A stretch of DNA of 64,000 bases from a candidate division KSB1 bacterium. Its GTDB lineage: Bacteria > Zhuqueibacterota > Zhuqueibacteria > Zhuqueibacterales > Zhuqueibacteraceae. The notes beneath the pieces are model-generated. The model did not search any database. It saw only the letters and a program-made list of their open reading frames with translations, and was not told where the DNA came from. Both the position numbers and the translations under genes were made by a program. The DNA lies in the NCBI GenBank assembly GCA_034506255.1, contig JAPDPX010000001.1, positions 685,567-749,566 on the forward strand, given 5' to 3'. This document shows positions 1 to 8,571 of the stretch, one piece after another. Within the stretch, counting starts at the first letter, position 1, and every line of letters starts with the position of its first letter.

Positions 1-1216
1 GTGAGAAACTGCAAGGCGGCATTGACCAGGGAGGCGGTGGTGTTCTCGCCGAGCATGCGGGCAATTTCGTCGCTGCGCCACTGAATGATATGGCCAACGT
101 CAACCTCCGCGTTACGCAAGACGTCGTAGACCTCATGCACGATCTCAGGTTCGGGGTTGTCATTGTCGATAAAAAATTCCTGCAAGAACAAATCCTGGGG
201 CGAATAAAAGATAATGCAATCAGCCGGTTCGTCGTCGCGTCCCGCGCGCCCGCCCTCTCGATGGCAGGCCTCAAGTGTGCCCGGCATGTCGGTATGCAAC
301 ACAAAGCGCACGTTGGATTTGTCGATGCCCATGCCGAAGGCATTGGTGGCAACGATACAGCGGATTTTTTCGTTCACGAACAACTCTTTGCGCGAATTTG
401 CGCGCCGGCAAATCCATACCCGCGTGATAACCGGCAGCCTTGATTTTTTCTTTGGTCAATGCGGCAACCAAATTGTCGACACTCTTGCGCGTGCCGGCGC
501 AGACCATGCCCAGGCCTTCGTGGCGGCGGAGATAATCGCAAATAGGGCTAATCTTATCCGCCGAGTGTTTGACGGCAAAACGTAAATTCGGCCGGTCAAA
601 GCCGGCGATGAATGTTTTGGGATTGTCCAGCTTGAGTTGTTTGAGAATATCGTCGTGCACGCGTTGCGTGGCCGTGGCGGTCAACGCCATGATGCGTTGT
701 GCATTGAGCGTATCCACGGCGCGCCGCAATTGCAAATAGGAAGGCCGAAAATCGAGCCCCCCATTGCGAGATGCAATGCGCTTCGTCAATCGCAAACAGC
801 GAAATGTTCATGCCGTGCAACTGTTCGATGAAATAACCGGATTGGAAACGCTCGGGCGTGACATAAAGTAGTTTGATGCGGCCCGCATGCGCTTCGTGCA
901 GGCGCTCACGGTTCTCCCCCGGCGTTAAAGTGGAATTGATAAAGCCCGCGGGATAACTCTTGGCGTGTAATTGATCGACCTGATCTTTCATCAAAGCAAG
1001 CAGCGGCGCGACCACCAGCGTCAGCCCGTCAAAAAGTAACGCCGGCAGTTGATAGCAAAGCGATTTGCCGCCGCCGGTTGGCATGATGGCCAGCACATGT
1101 TCTCCGGCCAGAACCGCAGCAAGAATTTCGCCTTGCCCCGGGCGAAAGCGCCGGTGCTTGCAAGCGGTGTGCAACAAGTCTTCTGCCTGCCCCAAAACAT
1201 GATCAATGTGATTCAT
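1..1216 (-). pseudogene. recQ: ATP-dependent DNA helicase RecQ, frameshifted, 3' end outside window
   Basis: This is a RecQ-family 3'-5' DNA helicase (recombination and replication repair), read leftwards from an ATG at 1214-1216. The first frame carries a Walker A motif (PTGGGKS, about residues 46-52), the motif Ia region (LMKDQV) and a DEAH box (IDEAHCISQW, about 144-152). The frame is lost at a run of six C (757-762). Removing one base would join QWG to LDFRPSY, as in normal RecQ proteins. A second frame carries motifs III and IV (ALTATAT, YHAG) until about 395-410. A third frame then carries NAFGMGIDKSNVRF and GGRAGRD to position 1. Two independent frame changes suggest a decaying gene, but homopolymer or assembly error is possible at the C run. 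An upstream in-frame extension to 1462 has no RecQ character and was not used. Confidence 0.85.
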
Positions 1217-1328
1217 GGCGTGAGCCCCAAATTGCGCGCGAACTTTTATATGATGCCAAAAGTACGCCTGAATTGCAAGTCGAATTTGCCGGAGGGAGGG
1301 CATGCCCGGCCGGTGCGAGGTTAATTCC

Positions 1329-1356
1329 TTGCACAATCGCCAAATTCTGTTAGCTT
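1329..1356 (+). promoter_or_regulatory. possible promoter for hflKC
   Basis: TTGCAC (1329-1334) and TAGCTT (1351-1356) are separated by 16 bases in the gap between the divergent recQ and hflK genes. The -10 match is weak and the assignment is tentative. Confidence 0.3.
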
Positions 1357-1495
1357 GCCCATGACAGGCCTGTGAGTTCGCAAAACGGCGTTGCAGCCCG
1401 CCGCGAAATTTGTCGCGGAGCAAGGCAGCGCCGTGCAGGTTTTTCCGTGTTTGTTCACCCACAGGTTTGAAAATGCAGAAAGGAGGCTGGGCGCT

Positions 1496-2485
1496 ATGGC
1501 GCGTATGGTAAACATGAGCGGCAGAGTCGTCGAACTGCCGCGCTTTGAAGGCCGATGGCTGCGTTTGATTGCGATCGGCGCGGTTGTCGTCTGGTTTTTA
1601 CTCTCGTCATTCTACACCGTCGATGCGGATGAAGTCGGCGTGATCCAGCGCTTCGGCAAGTATGTTGAGACGATGCAGCCCGGGCTGCACATGAAGATCC
1701 CGTTTGGGATTGAAACGGTGAAAAGGGTGAAAGTGCAGCGGGTGCTCAAGGAGGAATTCGGTTATCGCACGCAGGCGCCGGGCGTGCGCTCGACTTATGC
1801 AGAGGGCGACTACAGCGCCGAGTCCCTGATGCTCACCGGCGATTTGAGCTGTGCGCTGGTGGAGTGGATCGTGCAGTATCGCATCAAGGATCCCAGGGCC
1901 TATCTCTTTCATGTGCGCGACATCACCGGCACCATCCGTGATTTGACGGAGTCGGCGATGCGGCAGGTGGTGGGTGATCACAGCGTCGATGAAGTCATTA
2001 TCACCAATCGCCAGGAGATTTCGCTGGAGGTGCGCGATCTGCTGCAGCAATTGCTCGATCACACCGAAACCGGGGTCGATATTGTGACCGTCAATCTGCA
2101 GGACGTCAATCCGCCGGGGCCGGTGCAGCCGGCGTTCAATGCCGTCAATGAAGCCAAACAGGAGCGCGAGCGCATCATCAACGAGGCGCTGGAAGCCTAC
2201 AACAAAGTCATTCCGCAGGCGCAGGGCGAGGCCGAGCAACTGCTGCGGCAGGCGGAGGGCTACAGCGTCAATCGCATTAACCGCGCGCGCGGCGATGCCG
2301 ACAAGTTTCTCGCGATTTGGCAGGAATACAGCCGCGCCCGCGACGTCACCCGGCGCCGCCTGTACCTGGAAACGATGCTCGAGGTCATGCCGCGCATCAA
2401 GGAGGTCTACATCATCGATGACAAGCAGGGCAATCTGATTCCCCTGTTGCAGATGCGCGGCCAGGAGAAGGGAGACCGGCCATGA
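1496..2485 (+). CDS. hflK: HflK, FtsH protease modulator (SPFH/band 7)
   Basis: This 330-residue protein has one N-terminal membrane anchor (about residues 20-41), followed by a band 7/SPFH domain (DEVGVIQRFGKY, QPGLHMKIP) and a charged helical tail. HflK and HflC form the membrane HflKC complex that surrounds and modulates the FtsH protease. The start is set by AGGAGG at 1481-1486, nine bases before the ATG at 1496. A longer in-frame reading from 1391 has no ribosome site and overlaps the recQ promoter region. The stop overlaps the hflC start (ATGA, 2482-2485), the usual translational coupling of this pair. Length is somewhat shorter than the enterobacterial protein because the Gly-rich N-terminal extension is absent. 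Confidence 0.9.
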   Translation: MARMVNMSGRVVELPRFEGRWLRLIAIGAVVVWFLLSSFYTVDADEVGVIQRFGKYVETMQPGLHMKIPFGIETVKRVKVQRVLKEEFGYRTQAPGVRSTYAEGDYSAESLMLTGDLSCALVEWIVQYRIKDPRAYLFHVRDITGTIRDLTESAMRQVVGDHSVDEVIITNRQEISLEVRDLLQQLLDHTETGVDIVTVNLQDVNPPGPVQPAFNAVNEAKQERERIINEALEAYNKVIPQAQGEAEQLLRQAEGYSVNRINRARGDADKFLAIWQEYSRARDVTRRRLYLETMLEVMPRIKEVYIIDDKQGNLIPLLQMRGQEKGDRP

Positions 2486-3438
2486 ATGTTCGCCGTGTGT
2501 TGTTGACGATGGCGGCTCTGGTGTCGCTGCTGGCGGCCAATGCCGCCCTCTACACGCTCGATGAGACCGAGCAGGCGATCATCACGCAGTTTGGCCAGCC
2601 TGTCGGCCGGCCGGTGCGGGATGCCGGCCTGCATGTCAAACTGCCCTTCATTCAAAAAGTCACGTTTTTCGACAAGCGCATTTTGGAATGGGACGGCGCG
2701 CCCAATCAAATCCCCACGGAGGACAAGAAATACATCTGGGTCAACACCTTCGCACGCTGGCGCATCGTCGATCCGCTGAAGTTCTATCAATCTGTCAACA
2801 ATGAAACCGCGGCGCAAAGCCGGCTCGACGACATCATCGACGGCGTCACCCGCGACATCATCACGCAAAGCCCGCTCATCGAGGTGGTGCGCAACAGCAA
2901 CCGCGAGATGACCACCATCGTCGAAGGCGATTCGGGCACGATCGGGCCCGTGGTGGAATCGCAGGAAATCGAGACCATCAACAGCGGCCGCAGCAAAATC
3001 ATGGACCGCATTCTCGCCAAGGTGAGCGAGATGGTGCCGCAATACGGCATCGAGGTCATCGACGTCCGCATCAAGCACATCAACTACATCGACGACGTGC
3101 TGCGCAAGGTGTACGACCGCATGATTGCGGAGCGCAATCGCATCGCGGAGAAATACCGCTCCGAAGGCCAGGGCGAGCGTGCCAAGATCGAGGGCCAGCG
3201 CGAGAAGGACCTGCAGACCATCACCTCGCAGGCGTACAAGCAGGCGCAGCAAATCAAGGGCGAGGCCGATGCCCGCGCCGCCAGAATTTATGCCGAGGCC
3301 TACAATCGCGACCCGGAATTTTATTCCTTTCTGCAGACGCTGGAGTCGTATCGCACCACGCTCAACCAGAACAGCACGCTGTTCCTGAAAACCGATGCGG
3401 ATTTCCTCAAGTATCTCAAGAGCACCGCGCCGCGCTGA
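2482..3438 (+). CDS. hflC: HflC, FtsH protease modulator (SPFH/band 7)
   Basis: This is the 318-residue partner of HflK. It has an N-terminal membrane segment (about residues 5-24), a band 7 domain (ETEQAIITQFGQPVG, AGLHVKLPFIQ) and a long C-terminal helical region rich in Glu, Lys and Arg (ERAKIEGQREK) that ends near FLKTDADFLKYL, the typical HflC tail. The gene starts inside the last codons of hflK and is probably co-translated. The 360 bases downstream are gene-free, and the first hairpin there (3632-3650, followed by TTTT) may end the transcript. Confidence 0.92.
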   Translation: MNVRRVLLTMAALVSLLAANAALYTLDETEQAIITQFGQPVGRPVRDAGLHVKLPFIQKVTFFDKRILEWDGAPNQIPTEDKKYIWVNTFARWRIVDPLKFYQSVNNETAAQSRLDDIIDGVTRDIITQSPLIEVVRNSNREMTTIVEGDSGTIGPVVESQEIETINSGRSKIMDRILAKVSEMVPQYGIEVIDVRIKHINYIDDVLRKVYDRMIAERNRIAEKYRSEGQGERAKIEGQREKDLQTITSQAYKQAQQIKGEADARAARIYAEAYNRDPEFYSFLQTLESYRTTLNQNSTLFLKTDADFLKYLKSTAPR

Positions 3439-3798
3439 CGGAAACGGTGCCGAGCCGCCGGCAGCACCCGGCTGTTGCCGGCGGACTTCCTGGCGCGCAG
3501 TGGAATTTTCACTCGCGGCCGTTCCCGTGGGGATCACCTTGGCAGGGGAGTTCGCGGAACAAAGGGCTTCAGAAACGGGAAGAGATATGCGCAGACTGAG
3601 GGGTGACCCGTGCCTGTTCGAGAATGTTCTGATCTCGGCTGTGCCGAGATTTTTGAAACCTCGAGCGCGGTAGGAACTCTGCGGATTTCGAGGCCACGGC
3701 CAAGCCGTGGCAAAAACATTCTCCCAAAGTAGTGATGCCGACGCGGTGAGGTTCACCGGCCGGCATCAGCTCGCCGAAGGCGAAGAATCTTCTCAGCC
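3439..3798. other. gene-free stretch between hflC and the asparaginase gene
   Basis: No convincing coding frame is present. The only clear structure is the nested inverted-repeat element at 3620-3723. The remaining bases show no recognised motif. Confidence 0.6.
3620..3723. repeat. cloverleaf-like nested inverted repeat
   Basis: An outer 9-bp stem pairs 3620-3628 (GAGAATGTT) with 3715-3723 (AACATTCTC). Inside it lie an 8-bp hairpin (3632-3639 with 3643-3650, loop TGT), a pairing CCTCGA (3659-3664) with TCGAGG (3688-3693), and an 8-bp hairpin (3693-3700 with 3704-3711, loop CAA). The last two share base 3693. It could be a mobile palindromic element, a structured RNA or a transcription-end structure. 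I recognise no known family. Confidence 0.5.
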
Positions 3799-4860
3799 TC
3801 AAGGCTTCACCAGTTCGCCTGCCATCGCGGTGAAGCCGTCGGGATTGGTGAAGGCAACTTCATGGGGGCGATCCGGGGGATAGGCAATCGCGGCGCACCC
3901 CACTTCGCCTTTTTTGTTCACCGCAATGAATTTGTCGTAGAAATCGATTTTGATCCCGAGTTTTTTGTTGATCCCGATGATGCGCTTGCAGGCCTCGACA
4001 CACGCGGCCGTGGGGCTGAGCCCCTGGCGCATCAGCGCGACGATGTAAAAACTGCCGCAGGTGCGGATTACTTCCTCACCACGGCCGGTGGCGCCCGCCG
4101 CGCCGACTTCGTTGTCAACATACAGGCCCGCGCCGATGATCGGCGAATCGCCCACCCGGCCGGAGATTTTGTACGCCAGCCCGCTGGTGGTGGTGATGCC
4201 GGCAATGTTGCCCTTCTCATCGACGCCGAGCACATTGATCGTGCCATGGACGCGCCCGCTGCGATCCCTGTAGATGCCGTCGGCAGGGGGGAGCCAGTCG
4301 TCCTGGTCGCTGTGATTCTCCTTCCATTTCAGCCAGATCAGCCGCGCTTTTTCCGTCAGCAAGTTTTCCACCTGAAAACCGTGCATGATCGCAAAACGCT
4401 GCGCACCGGCTCCGACCAGCATCATGTGATCGGTGCGCTCCATCACCAGACGCGCCACGCTGCTCGGCGTTTTGATGCCCTCCAGTGCGGCCACGCAGCC
4501 GGCCTTGTAGCTCGGGCCATACATGCAGGAGGCATCGAGTTGCACCACGCCGTCTTCATTGGGAAGGCCGCCATAGCCCACGCTGGCATCCTCGGGATCG
4601 AGTTCGGTGACATTCGCGGCTTTCTCGACAGCATCAAGCACGTTGCCACCCTGGCTGAGGATTTCCCAGCCCGGGCCGTTGGTTTTGCGGCCCCATTCTT
4701 CACCGCGACTGCAAATCAGCACCGGCAGCTTGCCGCCGGGCTGCGCGCGTCTTCGGGTTTTGCTCGTGACGATCGCGGGGAAACCCGCCACGGTTGCGCA
4801 TGCCGCGCCCAAACCGGTGGCGGCTTTCAGGAATCCCCGTCGCGACAGCTTGGTGCTCAT
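3799..4860 (-). CDS. N4-(beta-N-acetylglucosaminyl)-L-asparaginase (glycosylasparaginase), Tat-exported
   Basis: This 353-residue Ntn-hydrolase precursor should cleave the GlcNAc-Asn bond of N-glycopeptides, or act on related beta-aspartyl compounds. The N-terminus is a twin-arginine signal (SRRGFLKAATG, residues 6-16). Autocleavage is expected between Gly206 and the catalytic Thr207 in the segment RVHGTINVLG. The substrate-binding segment GRVGDSP (234-240) and the ATGRGE segment are present, as in this family. The ATG at 4858-4860 is preceded by a strong GAGGAGGAG ribosome site. It lies 33 bases after the M24 aminopeptidase gene and is the last gene of a run of peptide-degrading enzymes. A twin-arginine signal implies export of a folded proenzyme to the periplasm. 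Confidence 0.88.
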   Translation of the reverse strand: MSTKLSRRGFLKAATGLGAACATVAGFPAIVTSKTRRRAQPGGKLPVLICSRGEEWGRKTNGPGWEILSQGGNVLDAVEKAANVTELDPEDASVGYGGLPNEDGVVQLDASCMYGPSYKAGCVAALEGIKTPSSVARLVMERTDHMMLVGAGAQRFAIMHGFQVENLLTEKARLIWLKWKENHSDQDDWLPPADGIYRDRSGRVHGTINVLGVDEKGNIAGITTTSGLAYKISGRVGDSPIIGAGLYVDNEVGAAGATGRGEEVIRTCGSFYIVALMRQGLSPTAACVEACKRIIGINKKLGIKIDFYDKFIAVNKKGEVGCAAIAYPPDRPHEVAFTNPDGFTAMAGELVKP

Positions 4861-4893
4861 TTTCTCCTCCTCGTTACTGGTTGCTTTTCGTTG

Positions 4894-6294
4894 TCACTCC
4901 GCCATCTTTTCGAATTGACCTGTTTGCGCCATCAGGGCTTCAATTTCAGCCACGCTGCGCGGTGCGCCGGCGGAGAGATTCTCATAGCCGGTTTCCGTCA
5001 CCAGAATGTCATCCTCGATGCGCACGCCCAGGTTGGCGTAGCGCTCTGGCAGGCCGTGTTTCTTCGCGGTGGCGGCAGAAATGTAGATGCCAGGCTCGAT
5101 GGTGAAAACCGTCCCGGCCTGCAGCGGGCCGTAGGTGCCAGCGTCGTGTACGTCCAGGCCGAGGTAGTGGCTCAGGCCATGCGGAAAGAAATCGCGGTAG
5201 GTCCCGGCGCGCACGTTCTCTTCGACTGTGCCTTTGAGGATGTCGAGTTTGATCAAGCCCTCCACGATCACGCGCACGGCAGCGGCGCGCAGATCCTGGA
5301 AGCCCACTCCGGGCTTGACCAGTGCCACGGCCGCCTCCTGCGCGGCCAGCACGATATTGTAGATGGCGGCCTGCTCCCGGGAGAATTTCCCACTGATCGG
5401 AATCGTGCGCGTCACGTCCGCGGTGTACATGCCGTATTCCGCGCCGATATCGATCACCACCAGGTCGCCCGGCTGCGTTTGGCGGTCGCCGGCACGATAA
5501 TGCAAAATGCAGGAATTGGGGCCCGAACCGACGATGGAGGGGAAGCCCAGACGCGGGCTGCCGTTTTTGGTGAAGACATACTCGAGCATGGCCTGCAGTT
5601 CATACTCGCGCATGCCGGTCTGCGCCGAGGCCATGACCGTGCGCTGCGCCTCGCAGGTGATGGCAATGGCGCGGCGCAGCAGTGCGATCTCCGCCGGTGA
5701 CTTGACCTCGCGCAGGCGGTTCAGAATTTTGCCGGGATGCTCGAGCTTCACGCCCAACAACGCCTCCAGTGCGCTGCGCGTGGAATCGGATGCCGGCGAG
5801 GCAGGGTGATATGATTCCGGGCGGCCGGTCTCCAAATACAAGGTATCGGCAGCCGCCAGGGCGGCACGGTAAATTCGGTCAAACGCTTCCGTGGGCAGAA
5901 CGACGGCGAATCCCAGCTCACTTTGCGCGCCCGCCACGCCCAGGCGTGGGCCCTCCCACATTTCCGCATGAGGATTGCGTGGCCGCACAAACAGGATTTC
6001 CCTCGCCGGCTGGGTGTGCCCTGGGACCGTGAGGCCGGCCGGCACCAGCAGCAGTTTCGCCTCCGGCTCCGGGCAGCCGGTGAGGTAGTAGAAATTGCTG
6101 TCCTGACGGTAGGCATGCTCGACATCGCCGTTGCGCATGGTCACCTCAGCCGCCTTGAACAGGGCAACGCTCCTGCTGCTGAGATGGCGCAGGAAGGCGG
6201 CGCGGTGCGCCTGCCAGTCCCGTGGCGTTTGCGCCCGCAGCGAAGATGAAAAGAGAAGAATTGCAAGAAGTACTGCAGTGGGCCGACGTTTCAT
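4894..6294 (-). CDS. pepP: secreted Xaa-Pro aminopeptidase (peptidase M24B)
   Basis: This 466-residue two-domain metallopeptidase removes an N-terminal residue that precedes proline. A Sec signal (LLAILLFSSSLRAQ, residues 9-22) is followed by an aminopeptidase P N-terminal domain (about 25-170) and a pita-bread M24 domain (about 200-445). The five dinuclear-metal ligands are all visible: Asp282 (IDIGAEYG), Asp293 (TADVTRT), His376 (GLSHYLGLDVHD), Glu400 (TIEPGIY) and Glu427 (VRIEDD). The ATG at 6292-6294 has AGAGGA about nine bases upstream. It sits between a prolyl-oligopeptidase-type gene and a glycosylasparaginase, which suggests breakdown of proline-rich peptides outside the cytoplasm. 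The gene symbol is by family and not proven orthology. Confidence 0.9.
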   Translation of the reverse strand: MKRRPTAVLLAILLFSSSLRAQTPRDWQAHRAAFLRHLSSRSVALFKAAEVTMRNGDVEHAYRQDSNFYYLTGCPEPEAKLLLVPAGLTVPGHTQPAREILFVRPRNPHAEMWEGPRLGVAGAQSELGFAVVLPTEAFDRIYRAALAAADTLYLETGRPESYHPASPASDSTRSALEALLGVKLEHPGKILNRLREVKSPAEIALLRRAIAITCEAQRTVMASAQTGMREYELQAMLEYVFTKNGSPRLGFPSIVGSGPNSCILHYRAGDRQTQPGDLVVIDIGAEYGMYTADVTRTIPISGKFSREQAAIYNIVLAAQEAAVALVKPGVGFQDLRAAAVRVIVEGLIKLDILKGTVEENVRAGTYRDFFPHGLSHYLGLDVHDAGTYGPLQAGTVFTIEPGIYISAATAKKHGLPERYANLGVRIEDDILVTETGYENLSAGAPRSVAEIEALMAQTGQFEKMAE

Positions 6295-6424
6295 GGATGC
6301 AATCCTCTGAGATTAAATTTGCGTCCGATTCTCCTGCTTGCCTCCGGAAATGCCGCTGCGCAAGCATTTCCCGGGCGGGCTCGCCGGTGGTCTGCGCGAC
6401 CGTGTTCATGCTGACGGTGTCTGC

Positions 6425-8425
6425 TCACGGCACCGCCGGTCCGCTGGTGGCGCCTTTCACATATTTTTCAAACCACTCGAGGTTGCGCTTGATGGAAAAG
6501 AGCTGATGGTTGACCTCGCGAAAGCCGTGCGCTTCGCGCGGATAGATGTCGAACTCCACCGTCTTGCCCAGCATCTTGAGCGCGGTGTAAATTTCCCGGC
6601 CCTGCGAGATCGGCACGCGATCATCCCGGTCACCATGCGAGATGAGCAAAGCCGTTTTCGACTTTTGCACGTGCGCCATGGGCGAGGCCAGCCACGCCTT
6701 TTCCATGTTCTCCCACACCGACAGATTCCAATGCACCATCGAATTTTCATGGGGAATGTCGGAGGTGCCCGTGAAGGAAATCCAGTTGGCAATGCCCGCG
6801 CCCATGGAGGCGGCCCTGAAATGCTCGCTGTAGCGCGTCGCGGCCAGCGCGGAGAAATAGCCACCGTAGGAAAAACCGCCGATGCCGACGCGGCTCAAAT
6901 CAATCAACCCCTGGCGCTCGAGATGCGCCAGACCATCAAGCACGTCTTCGAATTCGCGGCCGCCGAGGTCCTTGTGGTCCGCTTTGGCATAAGCCACGCC
7001 ACGCCCGGTGCTGCCGCGATAGTTCGGGCTGAACACCACGAATCCGTTGGCCGCCAGCAGCTCGCCCCATTGCACATAGTTGGTGCTCCAGCCGTCCAAG
7101 TAGGCGCTTTCCGGACCGCCGTGAATCTGCACGATGCAGGGATAGCGCTTGCCCTTCTCGTAGTTCAACGGCAGCATCAGCAGGCCGGTGATTTCCAAAC
7201 CGTCGCGCGCGCTCCAGGAAATTTCTTCGCTACCGGCGAGTTGCACACCGGCCAATTCGGGATTGCTGTTGCTCAAGCGCGTGAGCTTGCCGGTGGCCAG
7301 GCTGCCGCTGAAAGCCTCATTGGGGTGAAGATCGGTATTGGCCACCAGTGCGAACGTTTTGCCGTCCTTCGCCAGCGAGGCCGAACTGAAGGTGAAGCCG
7401 CTGCTGATCACTGCCGTCATTTTGCCGCCCTGCGCCGGCATGGTTTTCAACACCGTGTGGCTGCGCTCGACCGCGGTGAAAGCCAGCGTCGTGGCGTTGA
7501 TCCATTCGACCCAGGTTACCGTGCCCTCATAGTTTTCGGTGAGGTTCGTCGCGGCGCCACCGGTGGCGGCGACGACAAAGATGCTGCCGTTGGTGGGATC
7601 GCTTTCATCAACGCCTGCCAGAAAGGCAAGGTGCCGGCCGTCCGGCGACCAGGACATGTGGCCGAGTTTGCCCCTGGTTTCGGTGAGCAGTTTGAGCTCG
7701 CCCCCGCTGCGGCTGACGGTGTAGAGCTTCTTGAACATGTAGGAGTCATCGGTTTTGGGGGTGGCACTCGCTTGCACGACCAGCCGGCCGGCATCCGGCG
7801 ACCAGGCAAAACTCCACACCGCGATTTCGCCGGTCAGCGCTTTGGCCTCGCCGCCCGCCACCGCCTGCACATACAGGCGGGGAAATTTGAACTGCTGGTC
7901 GACGGTGCGAACGTCCCTGCCAATCTTCGCATTTTGCTTGTCGCCGGCAGTCTCGGGATCGGTCATGAGGTAGGCGAGCCACTGGCCGTCAGGCGAGAGA
8001 AGAAAGGAGGTGATGTCATTGGCCGCGCTGGCCACCAGGCGGGCTTCGCCGCCATCGAGCGCGATGCGATAAATCGCGTTGCGCTCACTCTGTTCCTCGC
8101 GTTGCGCGGTGAAGTAGATCCACCCGCCATCCGGCGACCACTGCGGCGAGCTGACGCCCTGCGGCTTATAGGTGTACTGTCGTGCCGCACCACCGGCGGC
8201 GGGAACGACAAACAACTCGCTGTAGCGGCCGCCTTTTTCCTCCTCCAGGCCGCGTGCGGAGGTGAGCACATAGGCGACATTTTTGCCGGACGGATCGATC
8301 TCCGCGGCGCTCACGATCTTGAGATTCACCACCATCTCCGGTGTCAGGCGGTTTTGCGCCAGCAGGCTCACAGCAGCCAGCAAGAGCAAGATTGCCATGG
8401 CACTCATTCTGTTGCGTACCAACAT
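6425..8425 (-). CDS. S9 family serine peptidase (prolyl oligopeptidase / acylaminoacyl-peptidase type)
   Basis: This 666-residue secreted peptidase has a signal peptide (AMAILLLLAAVSLLAQ), WD40/TolB-like beta-propeller repeats (several SPDG and WSPDG strands) and a C-terminal alpha/beta hydrolase domain. The triad can be placed at about Ser519 (GGFSYGG), Asp601 (HGDRDDRV) and His633 (PREAHGF). It should cleave short peptides, often after proline or at acylated N-termini. I start at the ATG 8423-8425, which has AAGGAG upstream. An ATG eight codons earlier (8447-8449), with a weaker AGGA, is also possible. It lies between the amidohydrolase (122 bases upstream) and the M24 peptidase. Confidence 0.9.
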   Translation of the reverse strand: MLVRNRMSAMAILLLLAAVSLLAQNRLTPEMVVNLKIVSAAEIDPSGKNVAYVLTSARGLEEEKGGRYSELFVVPAAGGAARQYTYKPQGVSSPQWSPDGGWIYFTAQREEQSERNAIYRIALDGGEARLVASAANDITSFLLSPDGQWLAYLMTDPETAGDKQNAKIGRDVRTVDQQFKFPRLYVQAVAGGEAKALTGEIAVWSFAWSPDAGRLVVQASATPKTDDSYMFKKLYTVSRSGGELKLLTETRGKLGHMSWSPDGRHLAFLAGVDESDPTNGSIFVVAATGGAATNLTENYEGTVTWVEWINATTLAFTAVERSHTVLKTMPAQGGKMTAVISSGFTFSSASLAKDGKTFALVANTDLHPNEAFSGSLATGKLTRLSNSNPELAGVQLAGSEEISWSARDGLEITGLLMLPLNYEKGKRYPCIVQIHGGPESAYLDGWSTNYVQWGELLAANGFVVFSPNYRGSTGRGVAYAKADHKDLGGREFEDVLDGLAHLERQGLIDLSRVGIGGFSYGGYFSALAATRYSEHFRAASMGAGIANWISFTGTSDIPHENSMVHWNLSVWENMEKAWLASPMAHVQKSKTALLISHGDRDDRVPISQGREIYTALKMLGKTVEFDIYPREAHGFREVNHQLFSIKRNLEWFEKYVKGATSGPAVP

Positions 8426-8571
8426 GGCCCTTCTCCTTGCATTGAACATGAGTTTTTCCTGAAAATGCCAACAGGAATTCCGGGATTGTTCAACGGCAGC
8501 GCTTCCCGCATCGCTTGCGCAACAGCGGCTGCCGCAGTTTCACGCATGTGGAGTGGCAGGAGGGCTCCTCG

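Noticed and set aside
3862..5700. A 612-codon plus-strand open frame
   Set aside because: It is antisense to the asparaginase and M24 genes and has no domain-like motif.
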